In this document: in pieces, positions 1 to 10,545 of the stretch | How the letters are laid out: each line of letters opens with the position of its first letter | Numbering within the stretch: the first letter of the stretch is position 1 | NCBI GenBank assembly: GCA_951640165.1 | Contig: OX621247.1 | Span: 21,550,001 to 21,614,000 of the forward strand | Direction: 5' to 3' | Source of the DNA: Pseudoips prasinana | Lineage: Eukaryota; Arthropoda; Insecta; Lepidoptera; Nolidae | DNA length: 64,000 nucleotides | Translations under genes and position numbers: made by a program | The notes under the pieces: model-generated | The model's input: the letters and a program-made list of their open reading frames with translations, nothing else | Told to the model about the DNA's origin: nothing | The model's database searches: none

Positions 1-1074
1 CCTCTGATATTGATCAAGTGTATAAGTTAAGCACACTCAGTTTGTTCAAACTCATTGAGTAAGAATTTCCGTAGCTTATGTTTTAAACATTGTTTACTCA
101 TCTTATGCTTACTGTGGTCTTGTCTAAGCCATGAGATTTTATTGAAGACTGTTGTCGTCAGATACTTATTGGTTCTTAAGCCATAATAGTTGTTAGTTGT
201 AGTTTGAACATACATATTATGTTCTCGTACGCGTCTGGTGTTGTAGGCGTTCTGGATTCGTACTTTAAATTCGTCACTGTAGTATTGCTCAAGTACCAAT
301 AAGTATTTGACCTTCTGATGTATCGGCAGTATGTTACATTTAACAAAAAGTTTAGAATAGTTTTCTTGACAATCTATCTTCGTTCTTGGATCGACAAGAT
401 ATTTCAAAAAGCGAATTTGCAGTGCTTTTATAGTATTGAGGTAGGTTTTAAATGTGCGACCATATGTACATAATCCATAGCTCAGCAGTGACTCGGCGAG
501 GGCAAAGTAAATCATACGCAGCGTTTTCCTACTTAAAGGTGTTTTTAATGTGTAAAATTTACTAAGTACTGACCTTAATTTTGTGCAAACTGTGTCAACC
601 TGAGTTCTCCAATTCGCGTGAGTGTCCACCCAGAGACCTAAGTACTTAAACTTACTGACATACTCCAGTCTATCACAGGTACAGTTGGCCTGATTCCTGT
701 GTAGACAGTCAAATGTGTGACCCACGACACCTATTTCTGAGCTTCTAATGTTTTTAGCTACTTGATTGTGTGGTGAGTATATATGCATTATTTTGGTTTT
801 GCTTAAGTTTATTATGATTCCGTTATCGTGAGCCCACTTGACGATACTATCAAAATCCGCCTGCAGAATGGCTCTAGCCTCCTGTATGTTCTTAGAGGAG
901 TACATGCAGCACATGTCATCGGCGTACATATATACTCGGCAATTTTTTACTACGTTACTCACGCTATTGACGTGCATAATGAAGCTAACCGGCCCGGCGA
1001 CGGATCCGGTTGGCACGCCCAAGTTTACGGCGGACTCCCGTCCTGTGATTCCTGCGATACTCGTTTGGATCGTA
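1..1074 (-). mobile_element. LINE, VPTGS family copy 1: 5'-truncated reverse transcriptase
   Basis: This is the C-terminal half of a non-LTR reverse transcriptase, read on the minus strand with its stop at 27-29. Visible motifs are VPTGS in place of the usual PQGS, the catalytic YADDMC box near position 930, and a cysteine-rich stretch (CLHRNQANCTCD) followed by the thumb region. It aligns throughout with the copies at 8799-12240 and 14397-15967. The element is cut off 5' of the palm domain, where it meets the 12-bp array at about 1075. The open frame runs on into the array only because the array has no stop codons. The 3' UTR leaves the window on the left. No frameshift is visible in the retained part. 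Confidence 0.85.
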
Positions 1075-1590
1075 TCTACCAACAAATCCACCAACTTATC
1101 CACCAACAAATCCACCAACAATTCCACCAACATATCTACCAACAAATCCACCAACATATCCACCAACAAATCCACCAACATATCCACCAACAAATCCACC
1201 AACAAGTCCACCAATATATCCACCAACAAATCCACCAACATATCCACCAACATATCCACCAACAAATCCAACAACATATCCACCAACAAATCCACCAACA
1301 AATCCACCAACATATCTACCAACAAATCCACCAATATATCCACTAACAAATCCGCCAACAAATCCACCAACATATCTACCAACAAATCTACCAACTAATC
1401 CACCAACCAATCCACCAACATATTATTATCTACCAACAAATCCACCAACTAATCCAGCAAAAATTCCACCAACAATTCCACCAACAAATCCACCAACTAA
1501 TCCAGCAACAATTCCACTAACAATTCCACCAACAATTCCACGAACAATTCCACCAACAATTCCACCAACATATCCACCAACCAAACCCCA
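1075..1590. repeat. 12-bp satellite array, block 1
   Basis: Tandem copies of CCACCAACAAAT and CCACCAACATAT, with variants CTACCAACTAAT and CCAGCAACAATT. The plus strand is almost free of G. The block separates the truncated LINE on the left from the RTE-A fragment on the right. It is stop-free for long stretches in all six frames, so the open frames on both strands here are not genes. Confidence 0.95.
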
Positions 1591-1727
1591 ACCAAATATC
1601 CCAAGGTGGTGTCGGGTTCATAGTCCACAAGTCCCTCGTGAACAACCTAGTGAAAATCGAGAGTGTGTCGACGAGGGTTGCGTACCTTATACTCAGAATC
1701 ACCAAGCGGTATTCGCTGAAGGTTATA
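1591..1727 (+). mobile_element. RTE-A element, segment 1: endonuclease fragment
   Basis: The plus strand encodes the part of an RTE endonuclease with the motif QGGVGFIVHKS, and ends where the CR1-group LINE begins. It matches the corresponding part of RTE-B (minus strand, about 33470-33600) nearly base for base. RTE-A resumes at about 8072 at the exact next codons, so these are two pieces of one element split by a later insertion. The 5' end is missing and the array begins instead. Confidence 0.85.
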
Positions 1728-2023
1728 AGATAAGATAAGATAAGATCATTTATTTGCGATAAAACATGGTTACAGGATGGTACATCTTAATACAAAGTTC
1801 AGCATGTTTTGCCTATTTAACGGCATGCAAATATTTAGGCTTTACAAATTTAAAATATATCCTAATAAACATCACAATTAAATCATAATACAGCATGGAT
1901 AATAATTCTCTATTGTTTAAACATATAACTATAATTATTATGAATATTAAATGTCAAGAATTCAAAATATTATAAATTCACTTATTCAACATAAATTAAT
2001 AATTTACTATTTGATTTATAATC

Positions 2024-3601
2024 TTATATCATATATGTCATTTCTTTCATATTGTAGAAGCATTTAGTTTGCAGCCATATACCTAATTTTGTTTTAAATT
2101 GTTTTCGTGGCAGTATTCTTATGTCTTTAGGGATCTTATTAAATATTCTAACTGTCGCGCCATGGCTATTTCTGACGGCAAGTGTGCTTCTCTGTAGAGG
2201 TATTTTTAATCGGGTAGAATCTCTGCAGATGCGTACAGATATACTTTCGACTGTCTCGAATAACTCGGGATAATCCCTCACAAATAGTCCTGCCTGCATG
2301 ATATATAATCCCGTCAATGTATGTAACTTCATTTTATTAAATATCGGTTTACATGACTCTAACGGGTTCAGACCAAATACAGCTCTAAGGCATTTCTTTT
2401 GCACAATGAATGCCTTGTTGACATTAGTGGAGTTACCCCACAAAAGTAGGCCATATCTAAGAACTGAGAGTACATATCCATAATAAGCAGTCAAAGCAAT
2501 TTTTTCGCCAGCCGTGCGTCGTAAACGCTTAAGAGCAAACACAAATCTATTGAGCTTAGAGCATATATAGTCAATGTGAGCCTTCCAGTTACAATGTTGG
2601 TCTACAATTAACCCTAGAAATTTGTATTCATACGTATTTTGAATTATTTGATCCTTACAAATGACGTTGTATGTTCTTATCTGTGTATTGTAGAACCTAA
2701 AATTAATATATTTTGTTTTTGATAAATTGGCGTGTAGGCGATTTCTATCTAACCAGTCAATAATTAAATTTGAAGTTAATGTCAAGTTTGTTTGATGATT
2801 ATCTAGTTTGCTGTTGTCTGAAATAACCACTGAAATGTCATCCGCGAAAAGAATACACTTATCCTTGATAGTCGTTGGTAAGTCATTAATAAAAACTAAA
2901 AAGAGAAGTGGGCCCAGTATACTACCTTGAGGGACACCTGATCTATTAACTTTAAATTGTGAATTAAAAACCGATTCGGTGCTATTTTTAATAGATTTAA
3001 TTTGAACAGCTTGAACTCGATTCGATAAGTAGCTCTTTATCCATTCAAGAACTAACCCGCGAACTCCGTAATTATAAAGCTTAGATATGAGCAAATTATG
3101 GTCGACAAAATCGAAGGCCTTGCTCATATCGAAAAATATTACAGATACTGGTAGCTTTTTATCTAATTTTTCAGTTACATTTCGAATCAGGGTATAAGCA
3201 GCTAGCGCAGTGGATTTATTCTTTTGGAATCCATACTGCTCCTGTTTAATAATATTAAATTTTTCTAAGTAATTACTGAGACGTTGATGCATTGTTTTTT
3301 CAAATATTTTAGATATATTAGATACTAGAGTTATGGGTCGGTAGTTGTTCATATCATTTTTGTTACCTTTTTTGTGAAGTGGTTTGACTAAAGAAGATTT
3401 GAGTCTATCCGGGAAAATACCTTGGGTAAATGAAAGATTTATTATATACTGTAGGACTGCAGCTATATGATTAGCACAAAGTTTTAGAGCCAAAGTAGAA
3501 ACATCGTCAAAACCTACTGATTTGGTATTGTTCAGTAACATGATATTTCTCCAGACCTCTGTTACAGTGCAAGGCTTTAAAAACATACTCTGACTCATCA
3601 T
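2024..3601 (-). CDS. CR1-group LINE ORF2, reverse transcriptase part
   Basis: This 525-residue open frame holds a complete non-LTR reverse transcriptase: NYRPITLVSNISKIFE at about residue 85, SKAFDFVDH for motif A, RSGVPQGSILGPLLF, the catalytic LFADDISVV near residue 246, and a C-terminal extension. It makes the element cDNA at a nicked target. Its apparent N-terminus is artificial, because the mariner at 3612-4893 separates it from the endonuclease. The two halves are in the same reading frame, and the insertion plus its duplicated TA is 1284 bp, a multiple of three. No stops are visible, so ORF2 was probably intact before the mariner landed. Confidence 0.85.
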   Translation of the reverse strand: MMSQSMFLKPCTVTEVWRNIMLLNNTKSVGFDDVSTLALKLCANHIAAVLQYIINLSFTQGIFPDRLKSSLVKPLHKKGNKNDMNNYRPITLVSNISKIFEKTMHQRLSNYLEKFNIIKQEQYGFQKNKSTALAAYTLIRNVTEKLDKKLPVSVIFFDMSKAFDFVDHNLLISKLYNYGVRGLVLEWIKSYLSNRVQAVQIKSIKNSTESVFNSQFKVNRSGVPQGSILGPLLFLVFINDLPTTIKDKCILFADDISVVISDNSKLDNHQTNLTLTSNLIIDWLDRNRLHANLSKTKYINFRFYNTQIRTYNVICKDQIIQNTYEYKFLGLIVDQHCNWKAHIDYICSKLNRFVFALKRLRRTAGEKIALTAYYGYVLSVLRYGLLLWGNSTNVNKAFIVQKKCLRAVFGLNPLESCKPIFNKMKLHTLTGLYIMQAGLFVRDYPELFETVESISVRICRDSTRLKIPLQRSTLAVRNSHGATVRIFNKIPKDIRILPRKQFKTKLGIWLQTKCFYNMKEMTYMI

Positions 3602-3611
3602 GTCAATAATA

Positions 3612-4893
3612 GGTCTTTACCTATGAAATTGCCGTTTTGTATGAAAAAATTTAAACGAATTTTTTTCATGAATTTTTTTATTTGTATTAATCGAAGTAAT
3701 CACCCATGCAATCAATGCATCTTTGCCATCGCAGTGGCAGTTTATTGATGCCCTTCTTAAAGAAATCAGCTGGACGGGAGGCAACAAATTCTTCAAAGGC
3801 ATTTTGTACTGCCTCTCGGGTATTGAATTTTTTTCCCGCCAAGAAGTTATCCAAATTCTGGAAAAAGTAGTAGTCTGTAGGCGCAAGGTCTGGTGAGTAG
3901 GGCGGATGACGGAGAGCTTCCAACCCCAGTTCTTGCAACTTGGAGACCGTCTGCTGTGCAGTATGAGGTCGCGCGTTGTCGTGCAGGAGCAGCGGAGACG
4001 AGCGATTGACCAATGCTGGTTGGAGATGCGCCAGCTTCTCCATCATTGTGCTCAGTTCTTCACAGTACACATCTGCAGTAATGCTCACCCCGTTTGGTAA
4101 GAAGCTGTGATGAATCACACCGGCGCTAGACCACCAAACAGTGACCATCACTTTTCTAGGGGTAAGTTTTCGTTTAGGGCATTGTTTAGGTGCTGAACCA
4201 GGATCCAACCAACTTGCTGAGCGCTTGCGGTTATCAAACAGAATCCATTTTTCATCGCAGGTAACAATGCGGTTCAAAATTCCTTCATTTGTGTGTCTGT
4301 TGAGCAGTGCAAGGCACGTCTCGACGCGTACTTCGCGCTGGCGATCATTGAGTTCGTGGGGCACCCATTTGTCAAGCTTTTTTACCTTGCCAATTTGACG
4401 CAAATGGACCAATATTGTTTTGACGCTAACGTCGAAAGCTGTTGCTAATTCAGCCGTAGATTGTGTATCATCAGCTTCCACAACCGCCTTTAATTCGTCA
4501 TTGTCGACCAAAGTCTTCGGACGACCGCGAGGTTCATTTTTCAGGTCGAAATTTCCAGAACGGAAGCGAGCAAACCAATAACAGGTGGTGCGTTGGTTTG
4601 TAGTGTTAGCTCCGTAAACGTCGTTGATGTTGCGTGCCGCTTGTGCCGCGTTGCTGCCACGACGGTACTCATATTCCATAATTACTCGAATTTTTAACGT
4701 ATCCATGATGACGAAAAAGATTGAAATGCGATGAAAATGTAACACTAATCAATAAAGAAATGACTACTTTTGGAAAAAAGAATCCATGTTTTTAAAATAA
4801 AATTAATTTGAAATTAGAATTCTTAGCCAAACAAAAATTATTTTGATTTGAAATGGCCAGTACTGCAGAACGGCAATTTCATAGGTAAAGACC
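3612..4893 (-). mobile_element. mariner DNA transposon with TA target duplication
   Basis: A 1282-bp element bounded by inverted repeats identical over their first 25 bases (GGTCTTTACCTATGAA and onward at 3612; its complement ends at 4893). It is flanked by TA at 3610-3611 and 4894-4895, the expected mariner target duplication. It carries a single uninterrupted transposase gene. The host sequence is ORF2 of the CR1-group LINE, which continues on both sides. Length, ends and coding capacity are those of a complete mariner. Confidence 0.95.
3687..4745 (-). CDS. mariner transposase, apparently intact
   Basis: A 352-residue cut-and-paste transposase with no stop or frameshift. The N-terminal part has paired helix-turn-helix DNA-binding regions (RNINDVYG, CYWFARFRSGNFDL, then FDVSVKTI). 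The linker has WVPHEL. The catalytic domain has TCDEKW near residue 160, HDNARPH near 252 and YSPDLAPTDYYFF near 285. Thirty-four residues separate the second and third aspartates, which is the mariner D,D34D signature. Translation may start at the first Met or at the internal MDTLKIRV about 15 codons on, which gives the usual mariner length of about 340. Nothing in the sequence predicts loss of activity, but activity itself cannot be read from sequence. Confidence 0.93.
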   Translation of the reverse strand: MLHFHRISIFFVIMDTLKIRVIMEYEYRRGSNAAQAARNINDVYGANTTNQRTTCYWFARFRSGNFDLKNEPRGRPKTLVDNDELKAVVEADDTQSTAELATAFDVSVKTILVHLRQIGKVKKLDKWVPHELNDRQREVRVETCLALLNRHTNEGILNRIVTCDEKWILFDNRKRSASWLDPGSAPKQCPKRKLTPRKVMVTVWWSSAGVIHHSFLPNGVSITADVYCEELSTMMEKLAHLQPALVNRSSPLLLHDNARPHTAQQTVSKLQELGLEALRHPPYSPDLAPTDYYFFQNLDNFLAGKKFNTREAVQNAFEEFVASRPADFFKKGINKLPLRWQRCIDCMGDYFD

Positions 4894-4895
4894 TA

Positions 4896-6205
4896 ATATT
4901 ATCCAACTTATTATGATGCATAGTATTTTTATTGTCCGTTAGTCCAATAAAAAAATCATTGAAAGCTTCAGCTATCTTTTGGGGTTCGCGCTTATACTCG
5001 TTATCATGGTAGACTTCCTCAATTTCTTCTTTTAGTTTGACTCCATCTACTTTATCACTTATTATATCCCAAGTAGCTTTACCCTTATTCTTAGCAGCTG
5101 ATAAAAATTTTTGATTACAATTTTTCTGAGAATTATGAATACATTTCATTAATATTGCACTATAGTGTTTATAATTTGTTTTAGACTTTTCCGATTTGGA
5201 TTTATAATACCGATATCTCAGGATTCTTTTTCGTTTGCAAGATTTTCTAAGACCACTTGTAATCCATTTTGGAGATTTCAGATTTGCATTTATTTTATTT
5301 TTTTCTATCGGAAAGCAGAGATTATAAATATAAAACAAACAGAATAAATTATGGAATTCATTGAATGCCTTATTTGTATCAGTCATTTCATAAACTACGG
5401 ACCATGTTAGTGAAGATAAGCAATCATTGAATTTTTTAAGATTTTCTTGACTTAAATTACGTTTTGTTATGACCCATTTATTAATTCTTACCGGTTTATT
5501 GTGCACTTGAAATGATAGTATTTGACACATATTGTGGTCAGATAGGTGAACTTCTGCAGTTTCACCCTTTGCATCTGGTATATCACTTATTATATGGTCA
5601 ATACATGACTTCAATCTAGTCGGGGAGTTGATGTGTAAACGCAAATTATAATTTAGTGCAATATCTTTAAGATATGAGCTTTCTCTATTGGTCTTACACG
5701 TATCTATGTTAAGATCCCCCGCAAGAATTACTTTTCTGTTCGGCTTTGTACATATTTTATGAAGCAACATCTCAAGCTTTTCAAAAAAATATCCAATGTT
5801 ACTATCAGGTGTTCTATAAATGCAAATGATTACACAATTAATTGAGGGTATCAGTACGCCACAACACTCAAATATTTTATCTTTAGACATATTATTACAA
5901 ATGTCCATGATTTTAAATTCAATACCTTTTCTTAAGAGGATGCATACACCACCTCTCTTTTCATGAGTTCTACAATATGAATTAGCCAATCTGAAGTCTT
6001 TTAAGTTAATATTATTTTCGCTTCCCTTTTTAACAAATGTTTCAGACAAACATAGTGCGTCGATAAACTTGTTGTTGTTAGTTAAGTTATCTATACATAA
6101 TTCAATATTTTCTAATTTATTTAGTATACCTGCTATATTCTGATGCATAACTGTAAAATGACTTACATCATTAGGGACGAAAAAGCGTTTTACGAACATT
6201 ATCAA
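4896..6205 (-). CDS. CR1-group LINE ORF2, endonuclease part
   Basis: An apurinic-like endonuclease (EEP fold) that nicks target DNA for reverse transcription. Visible motifs: HQNIAGI at the N-terminus, CLSETF, CIYRTPDSN, VILAGDLNID near residue 160 and HLSDHNMCQI near residue 218, followed by a linker toward the reverse transcriptase. The open frame formally continues to 4838, but the last residues are translated mariner end. The upstream end overlaps the ORF1 frame by about 35 bases, a usual arrangement in these elements. No internal stop is visible. Confidence 0.85.
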
Positions 6206-6788
6206 AAACTATGTCATGTTTTTCTTCTGGGTTATTGTTATTTGTGCTGGTACAATCTTTTATAAAATACTGTGTTATGGTTGTCTGAACCGTTTGTTCT
6301 TTTTGCTTATAGTTATGTCCTTTGGTTAAGTTTTGTCTTGTTCTATTACACATATATGATCTTATAAAATTAAAATCCAAATAGTTTTTGTCGTAGAATT
6401 GTGAATCTAAAACTAAATTTATTTTATTACATATATGTCTTAAGTAGTCAATGCGGTTATTAAAATAATCATAGGTGTTGATAAATTTACAATTTTTCAT
6501 ATGGGAACATAATGTTTGAATTAAAGAATTAATGTTATACTCATTAAGATATTTGTTATGTTGAATGTTCAATATTATTACTTTACAATTTTCCAATCTT
6601 TTTAATGCTGACGAAAGTTCAAGCATGAGTTTACTGGGGTTACTATCATTTTCACCGATACAAAGAACAAATTGGTCATTGACGTTAGTATTTATCTTGT
6701 AACAAGGTCTTAGAATTTCTTCTGCTGGTGCATATGACGTTATTGTGGCCGAGATATCATAATCTTCGTATTTTTCTCTTGAGCTCAT
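6171..6788 (-). CDS. CR1-group LINE ORF1, C-terminal SGNH-like part
   Basis: A 205-residue frame whose upstream extension (about 6789-6850) reads KLIILGSQQIRGLASQLI. It also contains CIGENDSN, which fits the GxND block of SGNH hydrolases. CR1-group ORF1 proteins often carry such an esterase-like domain. The first block has GSQ where the nucleophile GDS is expected, so enzymatic activity is doubtful. It appears to be one ORF1 protein with the next frame, split by a frameshift near 6840. Domain assignment is by motif only. Confidence 0.55.
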   Translation of the reverse strand: MSSREKYEDYDISATITSYAPAEEILRPCYKINTNVNDQFVLCIGENDSNPSKLMLELSSALKRLENCKVIILNIQHNKYLNEYNINSLIQTLCSHMKNCKFINTYDYFNNRIDYLRHICNKINLVLDSQFYDKNYLDFNFIRSYMCNRTRQNLTKGHNYKQKEQTVQTTITQYFIKDCTSTNNNNPEEKHDIVFDNVRKTLFRP

Positions 6789-6820
6789 TCGCGTGGTTAT
6801 CAGTTGAGATGCTAGTCCTC

Positions 6821-7447
6821 TTATTTGCTGACTCCCAAGAATGATAAGTTTGGCTTCTTTGATTCTGCATAACAGTACGTGGTCATTTCTTTGTCGTTAC
6901 TTATCTTACTTGTTCCATTGTCATCTTCTTTTAAATCGGATATCGTGGATTCTATGTGAGGTTTATATACCTTCTCTTGCTGTTCATTTTGAATTCTTTG
7001 TTTTTTATTCTTATCTTGGTCATATTTTATTATATCAATATCCGATCCCAAATCAGTTGTGCTAGAGTTAAAAAATTTATTTACACCATTACTGCTTTTG
7101 GTTCTTGATTGGTTCCTTTTTTTACTGCTATTGGTGTTTGTGCATATTTTTTTCAGATTATTAATCGTGCTTTGTTTTTCATTTACTTCTTTCTGTAGCA
7201 GATCATTTTTTAGTATTAGTTGATCTATCTCGTTGTTTGCGCTGTTTAGTTGTAGTTTTAGTTCGCTTATTTCTTGATATAGATGGTTTAGTTCGCAGAA
7301 ATCCGTGGACAGGTCAGGGAGACTTTTTGCTTGCAAATCCGAGACTGAATTAGTCGAAATAAATGAGTCATTATGTAATTCTTCCGATAGTCGTCGACCT
7401 TTTATTACTTTGGTTCTCATAGTAATATTATCAGATTCCGATCCCAT
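6821..7447 (-). CDS. CR1-group LINE ORF1, N-terminal coiled-coil part
   Basis: A 208-residue, highly charged protein starting at Met 7447. Residues about 50-100 (ELNHLYQEISELKLQLNSA and onward) have heptad leucine/isoleucine spacing that predicts a coiled coil. A basic, serine-rich segment follows (KKRNQSRTKSS). Such proteins trimerise and coat the RNA in LINE ribonucleoproteins. The frame ends just after KKPNLSFLGVSK, and the continuing ORF1 sequence lies in another frame, so a small indel probably broke this copy. Confidence 0.6.
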   Translation of the reverse strand: MGSESDNITMRTKVIKGRRLSEELHNDSFISTNSVSDLQAKSLPDLSTDFCELNHLYQEISELKLQLNSANNEIDQLILKNDLLQKEVNEKQSTINNLKKICTNTNSSKKRNQSRTKSSNGVNKFFNSSTTDLGSDIDIIKYDQDKNKKQRIQNEQQEKVYKPHIESTISDLKEDDNGTSKISNDKEMTTYCYAESKKPNLSFLGVSK

Positions 7448-8058
7448 TTTATTATCCGATGTCTCTTTAAGGTAGATGATTAATTATTTTTATTGGTCTC
7501 CAATATGTTTTACTTTCCTCGAATTAGGGAAAAAAATTTTCGAGCGCAACACTACTAACCGTTTTTTAATAATTAGTAATGGCAACACCCTTATGTCAAC
7601 TGGTTCCAGGTTTGCCCGAATCTATTGTCTATGGTCGTAGTCATCAAATTATTCATTCACTCATTCATTATGAGTCATGTTTATTATATTTGAATGTGCT
7701 AAAACGGTAATTTGTAGTAGATTTTTATAATTATTTTTAGCTATCCTCACTTTTTGTTAGTTGTACTATGTTTTTAATGCACAGATATATGTAAGTTAGT
7801 GTACTCCTTCTATAATAAGGTAAATTATCACCACTTTTTGTAGTTTTTTGTTACCAAAAGTTTTTATATGCACTTTATAAGATATCCACTTTTATTGTTA
7901 CATAGTTAATGTACATGCATCTGAACAGTCACAGCCAATGGTTATAAACTATTACACTATTAGATCACTGTTTTATAACTTAGTAACTAGTTAAGTAATT
8001 AAAAACTATTTTTTTATGCGGACAATGTTTATACTCAGGGAACGAACGAACGAACATG

Positions 8059-8090
8059 AGTGGGTGCGTATACAGGTATACGCACCCACT
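8059..8090. repeat. Perfect 15-bp inverted repeat at LINE 5' junction
   Basis: AGTGGGTGCGTATAC at 8059-8073 is followed by two bases and its exact complement at 8076-8090. The right arm is normal RTE-A sequence. The left arm is an extra inverted copy placed exactly where the CR1-group LINE 5' end joins RTE-A. Confidence 0.9.
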
Positions 8091-8798
8091 TCGACACACT
8101 CCGACGATGAAGTCGAGGTTATGTATGAGGACATATCCAGAGCCATACATACCTCTAACTCCTATTTCACTGTGGTCATGGGGGACTTTAACGCGAAGCT
8201 GGGCAAACGATTCGGTAATGAGCTGAGAGTGGGGCAATTTGGAACTGGTGACCGGAACCCCCGGGGCCAAATGTTGGCCGACTTCATGGAGAAGGAGGGA
8301 CTCTTTATGATGAATTCCTTCTTCAGGAAGCCGGATCACCGCAAATGGACCTGGGTGAGCCCCGATGGTAAAACTAAAAATGAGAGACTTTATCTTGTCG
8401 ACGAGACGACAGATGTTCAATGATGTCTCCGTGATCAATGCGGTTAAAACCGGGAGCGATCACAGACTGGTCAGAGGCTCATTGAACCTTAATGTCAAAC
8501 TCCAGAGGTCCCGACTGATAAAGTCTACGCTCCGACCCTTACCTATCCACGTCCAAAACCCCGAACCATTTCAGCTCGAACTGCAAAACTGTTTCGAATG
8601 CCTAGCAGACTGCGAGGAAGTGGACTCATACTATGACAGGCTCGTAGAAGCTGTCCATACGGCTGGGTCTAAGGTCTTCAAGGCCCGTCGTACAAACAGA
8701 ACTAAAAAGATCTCTGACTTTACCCTGCAACTTATGGAAGATAGACGTAAAATGGTTCTGACATCCTCAGATGATGCTACCAGGAATCGGCAGCTCAA
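8072..8798 (+). pseudogene. RTE-A element, segment 2: endonuclease
   Basis: Continuation of the RTE-A endonuclease after the LINE insertion: VYAPTSTHSDDEVEVMYEDI, catalytic VVMGDFNAKLG, the loop KWTWVSPDGKTKNE, and SDHRLVRGSLNL. Compared with RTE-B there is a frameshift around 8385, where NEIDFILSTRR becomes NERLYLVDETT; the proper frame continues in the 8365-8800 reading. The segment ends at 8798, where VPTGS LINE copy 2 begins, and RTE-A resumes at about 12241. The protein would nick target DNA if whole; this copy is dead. Confidence 0.88.
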
Positions 8799-8899
8799 AA
8801 AAATGATAAGCCGCGCGGCGCGCGACCGACGCGACCCAAGCCAAACGCACACATAGTGCGGTGTATACACGCGCGTACTATTACTTCAATTACTAAGTA

Positions 8900-9427
8900 A
8901 TGGATCGTTACGATGCAATTAGTACATTGGATTGTGAATTTAAAAGGTTTCAAGATATTACTACTTGGAGACAGAATATATTGTATAATAACACAAATTA
9001 CTTAAATATAATACATTTAAATATTCGATCACTTAGGAAGCACTATGATGAATTATTAATTTTACTGAAAAATAGTTTGTGTGGTATAGACATACTAGTA
9101 CTGACTGAAATAAACATTAAAGAGGAAGAGCTGCCATTATACAACATAGAGGGATATTATTTATTTTCAAATACAAGAAAAAGCCAAAGAGGTGGAGGAA
9201 TTTTGATATATGCTAAAGAGAACCTTAATTTACAAGCAGAAAAATTACAAACTAATTCAGCTGAAACAATGTATGGTAAACTCACCACAAACCAATCGAC
9301 ATTAAATATCATTGCAGTTTACAGACCACCTAGAACTAATAAGCAAGAATTTGTATCAGAAATCGAGCAGATAATCAAGAATTTACCACAAAATGAGGAT
9401 ACCATATTTTTAGGCGATATAACATAA
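8900..9427 (+). pseudogene. VPTGS LINE copy 2 endonuclease, N-terminal part
   Basis: Starts at ATG 8900. Motifs of the EEP endonuclease are IIHLNIRSLRKHYDEL, ILVLTEINIKEEEL, RGGGILIYAKENL and IAVYRPPRTNKQE, ending at FLGDI. The frame then stops, while the expected continuation is in another frame immediately downstream, so a one-base loss near 9424 broke the gene. The rest of the domain follows in the 9478-10545 frame. Confidence 0.8.
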
Positions 9428-9429
9428 AC

Positions 9430-10545
9430 CTATCAGAACCGAATTGCAGTCGCCAAGTTTCGAGTTATTCAGACAGCATGTGTGCACTAGGCCTACAGTG
9501 CGTCATACCGCCTAGCGAAATTACGCGCGAGGCTGTCGTCGCTGGTGTGAGAGAGACGTCGTGCATTGACCACGTTTGGGTGCGAGCGAGACGGCTGCAT
9601 GACTGCGTGTCGTTTGTGATTGAGTGCAATATTTCTGATCATAATATAATTGGTGTGTCAATGCAGTTAAATAGGCAATCTCAGTGTAATATCAGTAAGG
9701 ACTTGGACGCTAGGTATGTAATTAGCAATAAGTTAGTAAGTAGAAAAATCTGTGATTATGACTGGTCTCAATTGTTATGTGATGATAATCCGTTAACTAC
9801 CTACGATAAGTTAAGATTAATATTTGGAGATATTTATATGGAGAGTAAATTACCGGTAAAGTCAAACAATAATAATAAACGAGTTGCTCAACCTTGGATA
9901 AGTAGAACTCTTAATAATATGGTGGTGCGTAGGGATCAGCTGTTTAGAGAATGGAGGGAGTCGCCTAGGGATTATACTAAACGATTGCAATATACCAGAT
10001 TTCGCAATATAGTAAATAAGTTAATATTTAAAGAAAAAAACAAATATAGGCAAGAGGAAATAAAAAAGTGTAACGGTGATCCTAGGAAGATCTGGGCAGT
10101 CATAAATAGCTGGATAGGGCGAAAGAAAGCTAATATTGATGATATAATTAAACGATACTTAGGAAATAAAGATACAATGTATAATATATGTAGTAAATTC
10201 ACAGATACATTTACAAAAGAAATTAGTCATGTTAAGCATAATTGTAGTATAAAATTTTTAGATAGGAATAAATATGTAAATGCCAGTAATGTTACATTTC
10301 GTTTCAAGCCAGTTTGCAGTGATACAGTTTCTAAATTAATAGACCAGTTAAGCAGCGATAAGGCGCCGGGGGTTGATGGTATCAGAGTCATAGATTTAAA
10401 AATAATTAAAAAACATATATCGCCAGTATTAGCACATTTTATAAACATGTCTTTGTCTACCGGAGAATACCCAAACCTACTTAAGAATGCTCTCATACGG
10501 CTCAAACAACAAAATAGTAGAAAAGGTAGTTGTAGGCCAAGTTAG
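9430..10545 (+). pseudogene. VPTGS LINE copy 2, endonuclease end plus RT N-terminal region
   Basis: The frame includes SCIDHVWVRARRL and NISDHNIIGVSM, the last conserved blocks of the endonuclease. A basic linker follows (FREWRESPRDYTKRLQYTRF), then RT fingers with SSDKAPGVDGI. It ends shortly after LLKNALIR, where the block that normally contains the YRP motif is lost. The following RT frame restarts at KIVEKVVVGQV, so a deletion of some tens of bases joined two frames near 10500. Confidence 0.8.

Larger units (their letters stand above)
1728..8058 (-). mobile_element. CR1/Jockey-group LINE inserted in RTE-A
   Basis: A near full-length non-LTR retrotransposon on the minus strand. In element order it has a roughly 600-bp 5' leader (7448-8058), a coiled-coil ORF1 part, an SGNH-like ORF1 part, an endonuclease plus reverse transcriptase ORF2 split by a mariner, and a 3' UTR (1747-2023). 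It ends in a short tandem tail of TTATC units (plus-strand GATAA units, 1725-1746). Both flanks are RTE-A sequence and continue each other. A short TATA-like duplication may be the target-site duplication. A short microsatellite tail rather than poly(A) is typical of CR1-group elements. The exact clade is uncertain. Confidence 0.8.

Noticed and set aside
828..1398. Plus-strand proteins starting in the LINE region
   Set aside because: Antisense shadow of the RT followed by array translation.
1725..1746. Telomeric repeat
   Set aside because: The GATAA units are the 3' tail of the CR1-group LINE, not the insect telomere repeat TTAGG.
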